From NCBI GenBank assembly GCA_949299755.1, contig CASGBA010000002.1, positions 62,001-126,000 on the forward strand: a DNA stretch of 64,000 nt, written 5' to 3'. This DNA comes from an uncultured Treponema sp. (GTDB lineage: Bacteria > Spirochaetota > Spirochaetia > Treponematales > Treponemataceae). Under the pieces are notes generated by a model. That model was not told the origin of the DNA. It saw only the letters and a list, made by a program, of their open reading frames with translations, and did no database searches. Position 1 is the stretch's first letter. Each line of letters begins with the position of its first letter. Positions 25,513 through 34,128 of this stretch are shown one piece after another. A program made the position numbers and the translations under genes.

Positions 25513-26679
25513 TTACTTGTCCTCCCGGTCCGTTTCGGCAGCGGAATATGCTTTGATTGCCGCTTCGTTATATCTACCGACATATTCTTTTGTTTCTGAA
25601 TCGAAAAATATAGCGTGATTGATTTCAATATTAATATAGACATCCTGATCGATTTTTACAGTGAGACCATTCGGCGCAATCATACGGAACTGGAATCCAC
25701 AATGCTCTGCAATAATGACAGATTTATTACCTATACTCTCATAGCTATATACAGTGCATTTGAAAAACCCGTCTTCAGGCTCAAAGGAATATTTAATATG
25801 CTGGGGACGAATTCCAATTTCAACATCATCCAAAGATTTCTCATCCAGAACACCAAACAAATCCCTGTCTTCAGGAAGCTCATATTTTTTATCTATACCA
25901 TTCAAGGTAAAAGAATAACCATTCGAGGTTTTATTCAATTTACCTTTTATGATATTAATCTCCGGATCACCCATGAGCTGCGCAACAAATTCATTACACG
26001 GCATATAATAAATATCATCACTGGTACCGACCTGAACTATTTTCCCTTCATTAACTATCGCTATCCTGTCACCTAACGACATGGCTTCCATGAAATCGTG
26101 TGTCACATAAATACTGGTCGTTCCAAAATTAGCCTGGATGTCTTTTAATTCTGTACGCATCGCGTTCCTCAGCTTTGCATCCAGGTGTGCCAAAGGCTCA
26201 TCCATCAGATACACGCGGGGAGTACGTACCAATGCGCGACCCATCGCAACACGCTGTTTCTGTCCATTCGATAACTGGCTTGGCAGCCGTCCAAGAAGGT
26301 TCTCCATCTTCATCATCGAAGCAACTTCATGCACTTTGTTTTTTATGTACTCTTCGTCACGTTTATACAGCTTGCTCCTCAGAGGCGAAGCCATATTGTC
26401 GTACACCGTCATCTGGGGATACAGGGCATAATTCTCAAACACCATGGCCGTATCCCGGTGGGCGGCGTCCACCAGATTGGTTATCTCGCCGTCAAATTTA
26501 ATCACGCCTTCTTCCGGAAGCTGTATACCGGCTATACAGTTAAGAATGGTGGTCTTTCCCGCGCCGGCCGGACCAAACAATACAAAAAACTCCTTGTCCT
26601 TTATATCGAGGGAGATATTGTCGAGTGCAGTAACCTTCCCGAACTTTTTCGTAACATTTTCAAGTTGTATTCTTGCCAT
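25513..26679 (-). CDS. Sugar ABC transporter ATPase, variant copy
   Basis: A 388-residue CUT1-type ATPase paired with its downstream neighbour. Walker A is GPAGAGKTTILN, Walker B is VYLMDEPLAHLD and the H-loop is VYVTHD-like (IYVTHDFMEAM). The signature reads LSNGQKQRVAMGRA, with Asn replacing the second position of the LSGGQ motif. It also has a C-terminal TOBE-like domain. A changed signature is common in one partner of asymmetric ABC dimers. The gene lies between the permeases and the canonical ATPase, with AGGTG before its ATG. Confidence 0.92.
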   Translation of the reverse strand: MARIQLENVTKKFGKVTALDNISLDIKDKEFFVLFGPAGAGKTTILNCIAGIQLPEEGVIKFDGEITNLVDAAHRDTAMVFENYALYPQMTVYDNMASPLRSKLYKRDEEYIKNKVHEVASMMKMENLLGRLPSQLSNGQKQRVAMGRALVRTPRVYLMDEPLAHLDAKLRNAMRTELKDIQANFGTTSIYVTHDFMEAMSLGDRIAIVNEGKIVQVGTSDDIYYMPCNEFVAQLMGDPEINIIKGKLNKTSNGYSFTLNGIDKKYELPEDRDLFGVLDEKSLDDVEIGIRPQHIKYSFEPEDGFFKCTVYSYESIGNKSVIIAEHCGFQFRMIAPNGLTVKIDQDVYINIEINHAIFFDSETKEYVGRYNEAAIKAYSAAETDREDK

Positions 26680-26689
26680 ATCTTTACAC

Positions 26690-27514
26690 CTATCCCTTCA
26701 CCGCACCAAAACTCAAACCACGGACCAGATGTTTTTGGATACAAAGCGCAAATATAATGGCGGGCAAAGCGGATACAGCGGCCGCTACCGCCAGCTGTCC
26801 GTAATGAGCACTATCTGTTCCAAGGAATTTAGTAATGGTTACTGTAATCGGTTGTATATTTGTACCGCTGAGCATCAACGGGAACGTAAAGCAGTTCCAG
26901 GAAAAAATGAAAGCCAGCAAAGCGGCGGATACAAGACCGGGTTTTATGAGAGGTACAAGATTTTTGAAGAAGATATGATACCAGCTGTACCCGTCCACCT
27001 GTGCGGCATATTCAATCTCCACAGATATATCCTCAAAGTATCCCCGTACAACCCAAATCAGCAAAGGCATACTGATCAATTGGTACACCCAAATCAAGCC
27101 GAAATAGGAATCATAAATTCCGAGAGCCTGATAAATCATAAAGAGAGGGAGAACAACAAGGATTTCGGGAGCAAACTTGAATGAAAGTATTTGAAATGCA
27201 ATATCCTCTTTTTTCTTGAAGTCATACCTCGCAAGGGCATAAGCCGCGGGGACTCCGGCAATAACAGACACAATGACAGCCCCGCCTGACACAATCAAAC
27301 TGTCCAGCATATAGCGCAGATAATCAGATTCCAATAACACAGCTTTGTAATTATCCAAAGTAGGAGTAAAAACAAAAGTCGTCGTGTACATTTCAGCATC
27401 GGATTTGATGGACAAGACAAGCATCCAAATCAATGGAAACAAAGCAAACACTGAATACACGGCCAACAGTCCGTTCTGGGCTATACGCCCCAACTTTCTT
27501 GAAGCTATATCCAT
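26690..27514 (-). CDS. Sugar ABC transporter permease (MalG-type)
   Basis: A CUT1 permease of about 274 residues with six hydrophobic helices. The EAA loop appears as EIEYAAQVDGYSWYHIFFKNLVP, where it meets the ATPase. The frame is open to 27553, but the ATG at 27512-27514 is preceded by GAGGTGG at the right distance and gives MDIASRKLGRIAQNG, so that start is used. It follows the other permease gene by 56 bases and abuts the variant ATPase gene. The substrate is inferred from the operon (tetritol or another short polyol). Confidence 0.92.
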   Translation of the reverse strand: MDIASRKLGRIAQNGLLAVYSVFALFPLIWMLVLSIKSDAEMYTTTFVFTPTLDNYKAVLLESDYLRYMLDSLIVSGGAVIVSVIAGVPAAYALARYDFKKKEDIAFQILSFKFAPEILVVLPLFMIYQALGIYDSYFGLIWVYQLISMPLLIWVVRGYFEDISVEIEYAAQVDGYSWYHIFFKNLVPLIKPGLVSAALLAFIFSWNCFTFPLMLSGTNIQPITVTITKFLGTDSAHYGQLAVAAAVSALPAIIFALCIQKHLVRGLSFGAVKG

Positions 27515-27570
27515 ATAAACACCACCTCTTGCATTAATTTTTGTCAAAAGCAATTAAGAATAAAACAGTT

Positions 27571-28506
27571 TTATTCTTCCAAACCTGCAGCCTGCTTTTG
27601 TGCAGCCCGCTGCTTTTTAACGATTTGCCGCGCCACAACATTGATGAAAACCCATAACACCAAAATATATGGAAGCGCGTATCCGAATTTTTGGAATTGG
27701 AAACCTGTCTGATACGCTGTCAAAGAAAGATTCATAAGCGTATCGCCGGGACCGCCTTTTGTAAGCGCAAAAATAATCGCATACTCCTGCAAAGCAGCCA
27801 TCAAACGGAACAAGAGGGCAATATACAAACTGGGTTTTAACATTGGAAGAGTAAGATAGCGGAAATTAAACAATATGCTTCCGCCATCAATTTTAGCTGA
27901 CTCAAACGGTGATTTTGGAAGTGACTGCAAGCCAGCCAATATAAGCAACATACAAAAGGAAGTGTTTACCCAGATATCAATCATAACCACGGTCAACATG
28001 GCGGTATAAGGGCTTGCGGCCCATGGAAAATTATAAACACCGAAAATATTCAAAAATTTTTCCAGAATACCGACCGAGTTGTTCAACATCAACTGCCATA
28101 TAATTGTCGCTGTAATCGGTGCAACCATCAGGGGGAAAATCAAAACAACCCTCATGATTTTTGAGAATTTGTTATTCAGGTTATTTAACAAAATTGCGAT
28201 TCCCAACCCTAATCCCATTTCAAACAGAGTACTGAAAAACGCGTATCTCAATGTCACCCATACTGATTTCCAGAATCCGGCAGACTGGAATATTTCTATC
28301 CAGTTTTTTAATCCCACAAATCTATAAGAAGGCAACCTGAATGAATAATTAGTCAACGAATAATAAATTGACATCACAAACGGAATCATAATTCCGATGG
28401 TGATAATCAATGCAGGAGCTACAATCATATATGGAAGCATCCTTGTTTTAAAAGGCAACACATTCAATTCGTTAATTACCGTGTCACCTGTCCTTTGTTT
28501 TTTCAT
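27571..28506 (-). CDS. Sugar ABC transporter permease (MalF-type)
   Basis: A 311-residue CUT1 permease with an N-terminal cytoplasmic stretch, six membrane helices (the first near residues 28-50) and an EAA loop around FESAKIDGGSILFNFRYLTLPML. It forms the translocation pore with the neighbouring MalG-type protein. A ribosome site GGAGAA lies before the ATG. It is separated from the binding-protein gene by a terminator-like hairpin, so it is expected to be made in smaller amount than the binding protein. Confidence 0.92.
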   Translation of the reverse strand: MKKQRTGDTVINELNVLPFKTRMLPYMIVAPALIITIGIMIPFVMSIYYSLTNYSFRLPSYRFVGLKNWIEIFQSAGFWKSVWVTLRYAFFSTLFEMGLGLGIAILLNNLNNKFSKIMRVVLIFPLMVAPITATIIWQLMLNNSVGILEKFLNIFGVYNFPWAASPYTAMLTVVMIDIWVNTSFCMLLILAGLQSLPKSPFESAKIDGGSILFNFRYLTLPMLKPSLYIALLFRLMAALQEYAIIFALTKGGPGDTLMNLSLTAYQTGFQFQKFGYALPYILVLWVFINVVARQIVKKQRAAQKQAAGLEE

Positions 28507-28532
28507 TCCGGGTTCTCCAATTTTCCTGCTAC

Positions 28533-28569
28533 AAAAAAATCAGGGAAGAGCTTATTGCCCCTCCCTGAT
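28533..28569 (-). terminator. Intercistronic hairpin with T-run between binding protein and permease genes
   Basis: On the minus strand the arms ATCAGGGA and TCCCTGAT enclose a 15-base loop and are followed by seven T. It looks like a leaky intrinsic terminator. Such elements commonly raise the ratio of binding protein to permease in ABC operons. Confidence 0.75.
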
Positions 28570-28641
28570 ACTGACTCATTACAGTTTCATGCTCAAACAG
28601 GGCGATTCATACTACCTGTAATAGAACTGAATATTTTCAAG

Positions 28642-30057
28642 TTATATTTCGATATCCGATACAATCCTATCCAATTCCACTTTGAGGGCTTTCATCGCTT
28701 CTTCTGTAGAAGCATATTTGGAGCTTGTCACAAGATCCTGCAGTGTTTCCGCCCACTTGGTTGTGCATTCAAAGAAGTACGGCTGGGGTGTAAACTGTAT
28801 GGTTGCATTCTTTGACAATATTTCAATAGACTCCAGATAATTCTCCGCTGAACCGACGATTGACTGATACGCATCGCTCTGCATTACAGAAGTCCTCGGT
28901 GTGTCAGGGCTGGCTCCATCTGTTCCGGCATAAAGCATATAATCCGGGCTCGTGAAGTACTGGATAAAGTACCATGCTGCATCTTTATTTTTGGAATATG
29001 CGTTCATCGCAAGAGACCAAATCCAGATATTGGCTTTCATATCATTATCGGTTTTTCCTTCCGGCAACGGAATTGTGGACCAAGCGATATTACCTGATTC
29101 CTGGGAAGCGCCTTCAAAATTCTGGAAATAAGCCGCACTTGTAGCGTCAAACAGCATTGCCGCACGGCCGGCTCCCAAAGCAGCGCTTGCCTCGTACCAA
29201 GTATAGTTACTCCACTGGGACGGGCCCGCAGCCTTTATAAGATTAATCCAGTAATCTGTCATGGCGATGGCTTCAGGTGAATCAAGTTTGCAGACGAGTT
29301 TTCCGTTTTCAATCGCGAAGTCCTGCGCGCCCCAGGTGGAGAACAGGGACATATATCCGGGGTGGATTGTCGCCCACTCACGTGTACCGCGCACAGCGAT
29401 ACCGAAGGAACCGGGTCCGTCAAATTCATTCAGTGATACAGCAGTTTTCATCAACTCATCTGTTGTTCTCGGTACAGACAAACCTTTTTCAGCGAACAGT
29501 TTCTTGTTGTAGGAAAGGTTGTTAAGCTCCCAACCCATGGGAAGGGCCCACTGGGAACCGCTTCCAACTTTGTTACCGGGAATAAGATCCCATTTCAAAG
29601 CATTGACAACAGCGGGTATAAAATCAGAAAAGTTATAATCGGGAGACGTTTTTGACGGATCATTGATATAACCTTCCAGCGGTTCCATGTAACCGGCCGG
29701 AGCATATTCCCACACCTGATACGCACCTGTCATATAGACGTCCGGAGTACCTGAACGGCTGTTCAAAGATGTATTCAGTCTGTCAAAATAGTTTGATTCC
29801 GGAGTAGAAGAATATTCAACGGTTATTCCTGTAAGCTCCTCAAAATCCTTCAATTTGCTGATGACAGCCTTTGAATAATTGTGCTCATTGAACATAACAT
29901 TCAAAGTTGTCCCTTCATGTTTTCTCCAATCAAAATCTTCAGCACTACCTGCCGCACTGCTTCCGGAAGTGGCCTCCTCTTTACCACCACAAGCGACAAA
30001 AAGCATTAATGCCATCACACACGCAATAAGAATACACAGGCTCCTTTCTTTACGCAT
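28642..30057 (-). CDS. Sugar ABC transporter substrate-binding lipoprotein
   Basis: A CUT1-type extracellular solute-binding protein of about 471 residues, the first gene of the transporter operon. The ATG at 30055-30057 gives MRKERSLCILIACVMALM and then FVACGG, a lipoprotein signal whose Cys would be lipidated. A GAGGAGG sits nine bases ahead. The frame is open further upstream to 30120, but those codons lack a ribosome site. The body has family traits such as the VYMTGAYQVWEYAPAG segment and a late AWYFIQYFTSPDYM. The ligand cannot be read from sequence. The operon suggests a four-carbon polyol. Confidence 0.92.
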   Translation of the reverse strand: MRKERSLCILIACVMALMLFVACGGKEEATSGSSAAGSAEDFDWRKHEGTTLNVMFNEHNYSKAVISKLKDFEELTGITVEYSSTPESNYFDRLNTSLNSRSGTPDVYMTGAYQVWEYAPAGYMEPLEGYINDPSKTSPDYNFSDFIPAVVNALKWDLIPGNKVGSGSQWALPMGWELNNLSYNKKLFAEKGLSVPRTTDELMKTAVSLNEFDGPGSFGIAVRGTREWATIHPGYMSLFSTWGAQDFAIENGKLVCKLDSPEAIAMTDYWINLIKAAGPSQWSNYTWYEASAALGAGRAAMLFDATSAAYFQNFEGASQESGNIAWSTIPLPEGKTDNDMKANIWIWSLAMNAYSKNKDAAWYFIQYFTSPDYMLYAGTDGASPDTPRTSVMQSDAYQSIVGSAENYLESIEILSKNATIQFTPQPYFFECTTKWAETLQDLVTSSKYASTEEAMKALKVELDRIVSDIEI

Positions 30058-30127
30058 TCTACTTTTACCTCCTCTGTAGAATTTTAATTTTCTCATATGC
30101 ACAAAACCGCCTGTCTGCATTCAAGCG

Positions 30128-30140
30128 GCACGTTTCGTGC
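30128..30140. promoter_or_regulatory. Operator-like palindrome at the transporter transcription start
   Basis: A perfect inverted repeat, GCACG-TTT-CGTGC, lies 11-23 bases downstream of the -10 box, so it covers or abuts the expected start of transcription. This is a usual place for a repressor. No regulator gene is present in the operon, so the protein that binds is unknown. Confidence 0.45.
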
Positions 30141-30150
30141 ATACAAAATA

Positions 30151-30182
30151 ATTCTACCCCCCCCCCCCGTCTATTCCGTCAA
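30151..30182 (-). promoter_or_regulatory. Transporter operon promoter with G12 tract in the spacer
   Basis: On the minus strand the -35 is TTGACG (30177-30182) and the -10 is TAGAAT (30151-30156), each one base off consensus. The 20-base spacer is GAATAGAC followed by twelve G (C12 at 30157-30168 on the plus strand). Removing three G would give the ideal 17. A homopolymer placed exactly here is the arrangement of phase-variable promoters such as Neisseria porA and opc. The lead to the start codon would be about 85 nt. Confidence 0.7.
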
Positions 30183-30308
30183 CTTTTTTTTCAGGATTTT
30201 GTAAAATTTTGTTGCATTCAAATATGTTTTTTATATATCCTATCTAAAAGTATTAGCTAAAACACAAAGTGAAAAAAGATTATTACAAGAAACAGGGAAT
30301 CAATCAAA

Positions 30309-30920
30309 ATGAAAGCATTTGAATACGACAGTGGAATTATGAAATACGCGACACTGCTGAGCAGAATTACGCTCTTGAATCTCGCCTGGATCGTTTTCTG
30401 TATTCCCGTTATTACCATCGGAGCCTCCACCGCGGCGCAGCACTATTCAGTCCGCCGCCTGATTTCAGGAGACATTCATGTTCTGAGGAATTTTAAAAAC
30501 GGTGTAAAACTTTTCTGGAAAAAAGGGACACTCGCATGGTTTTTTACCATAATATTGTCCGCACCCTTTGTGTTTATGTACGGCCCGCTTACAGAAAACG
30601 AGCTTCCGTACAGTCATGTTTTCCAAATTACTTCGGCCGTCACCCTTATCTCGCTGGTATTTGTATTGATATGGACATATCCGCTCATAAGCGGCTTTTC
30701 CGGTAAATTTTCAGGTATATTATTCAATGCTTTTATTTTTGCCTTTATGTACGCCCCGGTAACTTTAATCGCCGTAATTTTATACGGCGCCGCCGGTTTT
30801 CTATTCATGAGATTTCCCGCCACCCGCATCCTGATTTTTTTATTCGGGCCGACTTTAATCGTCTACTGCACTATGATATTGTTTGAAAAAATATTGCAAA
30901 AATATAAAAACAAGGGTTAA
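30309..30920 (+). CDS. DUF624 (YesL-like) membrane protein
   Basis: A 203-residue protein with about five hydrophobic helices. Its start (EYDSGIMKYATLLSRITLLNLAW) and the VRRLISGD stretch are typical of the DUF624/YesL family. These proteins are usually coded beside CUT1 sugar transporters, and their role is not established. It is divergent from the binding-protein gene, and the 251-base gap between the two start codons holds the G12 promoter. TTGCAT (30212-30217) and TATATC (30234-30239) could be its own promoter. A modest AGGGA ribosome site precedes the ATG. Confidence 0.8.
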   Translation: MKAFEYDSGIMKYATLLSRITLLNLAWIVFCIPVITIGASTAAQHYSVRRLISGDIHVLRNFKNGVKLFWKKGTLAWFFTIILSAPFVFMYGPLTENELPYSHVFQITSAVTLISLVFVLIWTYPLISGFSGKFSGILFNAFIFAFMYAPVTLIAVILYGAAGFLFMRFPATRILIFLFGPTLIVYCTMILFEKILQKYKNKG

Positions 30921-30933
30921 AATAAAATACAGG

Positions 30934-31293
30934 TTATGAAATATTCCCTGAAATCGCGGAGGTCAAATATTCATACTCGTTGGAAATTTCCGGCATCATG
31001 GCGAAAGCGAGATCCCATTTATCCTCCCGCATAAGGGCGACCTGCTGCGAGAACAAATCGAACAGACGTACAGCCGATATGTTTCCCGTCATGCCTTTCA
31101 GCGAATGGGACGCCTCCAGAGCCTTTTCCCTGTCGCCGTTTTCAACGGCTGCTTTCAACGCCTTATAAGTCTCATCCTTGAGGAAAATGCGCAGGAGCTT
31201 CAGCATAAGGGGTTCGTTACCCATAACCCTGCCGAAAAATTCTTCGACATTGATTCCTGAAGATTCGAGGATTTGTTTTGTTTTTTCATCCAT
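30934..31293 (-). CDS. HPt (histidine phosphotransfer) protein
   Basis: A stand-alone HPt domain of about 119 residues that would relay phosphate to or from a response regulator. The phospho-histidine is His63 in ASHSLKGMTGN, with the preceding helix LKAAVENGDREKALE typical of the fold. The frame can be extended 10 codons to a TTG, but the ATG at 31293 starts a normal MDEKTKQILE helix. An AGGAGG stands 18 bases ahead, a little far. It follows the HD-GYP regulator by 44 bases. No hybrid kinase is coded nearby, so its phosphate donor must lie elsewhere. Confidence 0.85.
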   Translation of the reverse strand: MDEKTKQILESSGINVEEFFGRVMGNEPLMLKLLRIFLKDETYKALKAAVENGDREKALEASHSLKGMTGNISAVRLFDLFSQQVALMREDKWDLAFAMMPEISNEYEYLTSAISGNIS

Positions 31294-31337
31294 AATGAAA
31301 TTTGAAGGAGACCTCCTTTTCAAAATTTTCCTGAGCC

Positions 31338-32408
31338 TCAGGATTTTGCCCTGTAAAATTTGCGGATCTCCTTTTCAACCGAAAAAAAGGAATCCAGCAG
31401 CCGCGGATTAAACGCGCCGCACTCCCCGGAAGATATCATGTCCCAGGCTGTGGACGCCTCCAGTGGATCCTTGTATACACGGCGGCTTATCAGCGCGTCG
31501 TAAACATCAGCGATTGACACAATCTGGGTGTAAACAGGGATTTCGTTCCCCTTCAACCCGTCCGGATAGCCCGTGCCGTCCCACCTTTCATGATGGTGTC
31601 TGGCAATGTCATAGGCGTACTGGAAGGACTCGTGCTCCCGCAGCTGGGGGATTTGTTCCAGCAGCTCCCCGCCCTTTGCGGCATGGGTTTTCATTATTTC
31701 ATATTCATCCGGGGTGAGCCTGCCGGGTTTATTCAGGATTGAATCCGGAATGGAAATTTTACCGACATCATGCACAATGGATGCGACGGCTATCAGGTCA
31801 ATCTGTCCGCCGGTGAATCCCTCGCCGAGAACCGTATTCTCCAGCATATACTTTGTGATGTCATGTATGCGCTTTACATGCTCTCCGGATTCAATGCTCC
31901 GGAATTCAATGGCGGTGGCGAGGGCTTCAACCATACCGCGGTTCAAGTCCGTTATTTTTTCTTCCTGAAGGCTTATTGTGCTTTTTTGTTCATCAACGGT
32001 ACAAGAAAGCCGGCGCCGGGCCCTGAAAAGCTCGATGACGGAACCGATGCGTTTTTCAATCACATATGAAACAAACGGCTTTGAAATAACATCCATCACG
32101 CCGAGGACATAGGCTTCCTTCAAAACGGAATCGGTGGCCTCCGCGGTAATCAGGAAAACGGGTATCCTGTCCATGAGATTTTCGCCGCGGAGTTTCCGGA
32201 GGACATCTATCCCCGACATGCCCGGCATAATCACATCCAGCAGAACCGCGCATATTTCATCTTTTTTACCGAGGATTTTCTCCAAACCTTCCCCGCCGCC
32301 GGAAGCCTCGATAATCCTGTACTTGTCCTTGAAAATATTGCCCAAAACGGTTCTTGTTATCTGGTCATCATCAATGATAATGACTGTATCGGCGTCCTTC
32401 ATATACAC
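31338..32408 (-). CDS. Response regulator with HD-GYP domain (c-di-GMP phosphodiesterase)
   Basis: A 356-residue RpfG-like protein. Residues 1-125 are a receiver with phospho-Asp58 (AVLLDVIMPGMSG). Residues about 155-345 are an HD-GYP domain with the metal-binding VHDVGKISIPD, the second histidine in THAAKGGELL, ARHHHERWDGTGYPDGL (the GYP signature) and ADVYDALISRR. All core residues are intact, so c-di-GMP hydrolysis is likely. The start is a GTG at 32406-32408, 7-8 bases after GGAGA. An in-frame ATG two codons later is possible. It is probably co-transcribed with the HPt gene and may follow the GH13 gene. Confidence 0.92.
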   Translation of the reverse strand: MYMKDADTVIIIDDDQITRTVLGNIFKDKYRIIEASGGGEGLEKILGKKDEICAVLLDVIMPGMSGIDVLRKLRGENLMDRIPVFLITAEATDSVLKEAYVLGVMDVISKPFVSYVIEKRIGSVIELFRARRRLSCTVDEQKSTISLQEEKITDLNRGMVEALATAIEFRSIESGEHVKRIHDITKYMLENTVLGEGFTGGQIDLIAVASIVHDVGKISIPDSILNKPGRLTPDEYEIMKTHAAKGGELLEQIPQLREHESFQYAYDIARHHHERWDGTGYPDGLKGNEIPVYTQIVSIADVYDALISRRVYKDPLEASTAWDMISSGECGAFNPRLLDSFFSVEKEIRKFYRAKS

Positions 32409-32420
32409 AACACGTCTCCT

Positions 32421-34121
32421 TCACAAACCGGTGAATACAAATTCCCTGAATGATGTCTGTCCCTCACTCCCGGCTGCGGTCAAAGTAAGGACGACGGCAG
32501 ATTCCCCGTCCCACGGAATTTCAATTTCCGTTCCATCGGAAAAAGGCTGTCCGGCGGAACCGTTGACGGAATAAAAGGATTCAACGGCATTTTCAGCTTC
32601 CAGAGAAACAACGCAGGGTTTCCCGGACTGAAAGCGTGTGCTTCCTTCTATACCCAGATATATCTGTCCGGCTGTTTTTATGTAATTTTTATTGTACAAA
32701 ACCACAACGGATTCAGCGGGCAGAGGGGAATCTGATGTGAGCTTTCCGCCTTTCACACGGAATTCCGTTTCACCGTCAACACGGTTTATATAAGTTCCGT
32801 TGCGGAGGCTGACGGGGAAATCAACCTCAACGGCTTTTCCTGCATTGATAATGACAGCACCCTTGTTTCCACGGCTGACAATCAAAACGGAACCGCCCGC
32901 CGCCTCGGACAGCTCTTCGTCCTCGCCAGCCATTGCAATGCGGAAAAAGTTAACAGCCCTGACGGCAGGATTTTTATACCCGTCACTGCCGGCACACCCT
33001 ATCCGGTTCATCTCTCCCCAGCGGTTCTGTTTGTCCGCTCCGTAGGGCCTGTTGAAAAAGAGCGGTGTCCCCCCTGAACGGGCGGCGGCGACAGCGTATC
33101 CGAGGATAACATCATCCTCGTCCATAACAGCCCAGTTTCCGTCGTTTATATAATTGTCGTGGGACTCAACCCATGTGACAAGCCGGCGGGTTTCTCCACC
33201 GGCAAAAAAATTACCGAGCGTGGCGGCGGAGAATCTCCCGCCGGAAACCGCCGAGCGGAGTTTTATACCATAAGCGCTGGCGGTCGCGGCGCCTATCGCC
33301 TCGATATAGGCGGAAATACGCTCATTGGCGCCCTGAAGGACTTCGCCGTACATAAAAAGGCCGTCAGCGCCGGTTACTTCTGTCTTCACCCTTGTCCAGA
33401 AATTATTCTGATACCCGTCGTTTTCCTTGGGATCATCAGGAAGTCCTATGTGTTTCGCCGTGTCGAAACGGAAACCGTCCGCCCCGCAGGCCACGCAGTC
33501 ATTCAAATAAGCGATGAAATAATCCTGAAAACCGGGATTTTCCGTATTAACATCGGGCAGTCCGCCCATGCTGTAAGTGGTACATTTCAGTCTGTCCGAA
33601 AAATCCGAGAGGGCATTTTCCGCGCCTTTGTGGTAAAGCCTGTGCATTCCTCCAGCGGCGGAGGCAAGGGAAGCGCTCACGGCAGAAATCACGGGGGTTG
33701 TATGGTTAGGAACCACATCCACAATAACTTTTATCCCGTATTTTTCAGCCTCGGCGCACATGGCGGCAAATTCGTCCCTTGTGCCGAGCTGGTAATTCCC
33801 GATTTTCCAATCCACCGGCTGATAATGATAATACCACTTGCCGTCGCCGAAAAGCTGCATCCCACCGTCTTCCCCCTCATAGCAGGTATTGGCGGGGGAA
33901 GTCTGCACGGCGGAAAATCCTGCGGCCGCTATGTCAGCCATCGAATTTTTTATAGTGTTGAAATCCCAGCAAAAGCAGTGCAAAATACATCCGTCTGAAA
34001 TATTCGCAGCGAGGGGGAATTTCCAGCCGGATACAGCCTCATTACTTCCATTCCCACAGCCGGACAAAAGAGCGAAAATCGTTATGACGGCACAAAAAAA
34101 CATTATTCTTTTACACTGCAT
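32421..34121 (-). CDS. GH13 alpha-amylase family lipoprotein
   Basis: A 566-residue starch-type glycosidase with a lipoprotein signal (KRIMFFCAVITIFALLSGC, lipidation at Cys22), so anchored at the cell surface or in the periplasm. The family motifs are DVVPNH (134-140), GFRFDTAKH with nucleophile Asp220, MYGEVLQG with acid/base Glu260, and VESHDNY with Asp322. The C-terminal 190 residues are beta-rich and may be the usual domain C plus a small starch-binding or Ig-like part. The start ATG has no ribosome site and lies seven bases after a consensus TATAAT. It is divergent from the GH5 gene. Confidence 0.92.
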   Translation of the reverse strand: MQCKRIMFFCAVITIFALLSGCGNGSNEAVSGWKFPLAANISDGCILHCFCWDFNTIKNSMADIAAAGFSAVQTSPANTCYEGEDGGMQLFGDGKWYYHYQPVDWKIGNYQLGTRDEFAAMCAEAEKYGIKVIVDVVPNHTTPVISAVSASLASAAGGMHRLYHKGAENALSDFSDRLKCTTYSMGGLPDVNTENPGFQDYFIAYLNDCVACGADGFRFDTAKHIGLPDDPKENDGYQNNFWTRVKTEVTGADGLFMYGEVLQGANERISAYIEAIGAATASAYGIKLRSAVSGGRFSAATLGNFFAGGETRRLVTWVESHDNYINDGNWAVMDEDDVILGYAVAAARSGGTPLFFNRPYGADKQNRWGEMNRIGCAGSDGYKNPAVRAVNFFRIAMAGEDEELSEAAGGSVLIVSRGNKGAVIINAGKAVEVDFPVSLRNGTYINRVDGETEFRVKGGKLTSDSPLPAESVVVLYNKNYIKTAGQIYLGIEGSTRFQSGKPCVVSLEAENAVESFYSVNGSAGQPFSDGTEIEIPWDGESAVVLTLTAAGSEGQTSFREFVFTGL

Positions 34122-34128
34122 TAAAAAA

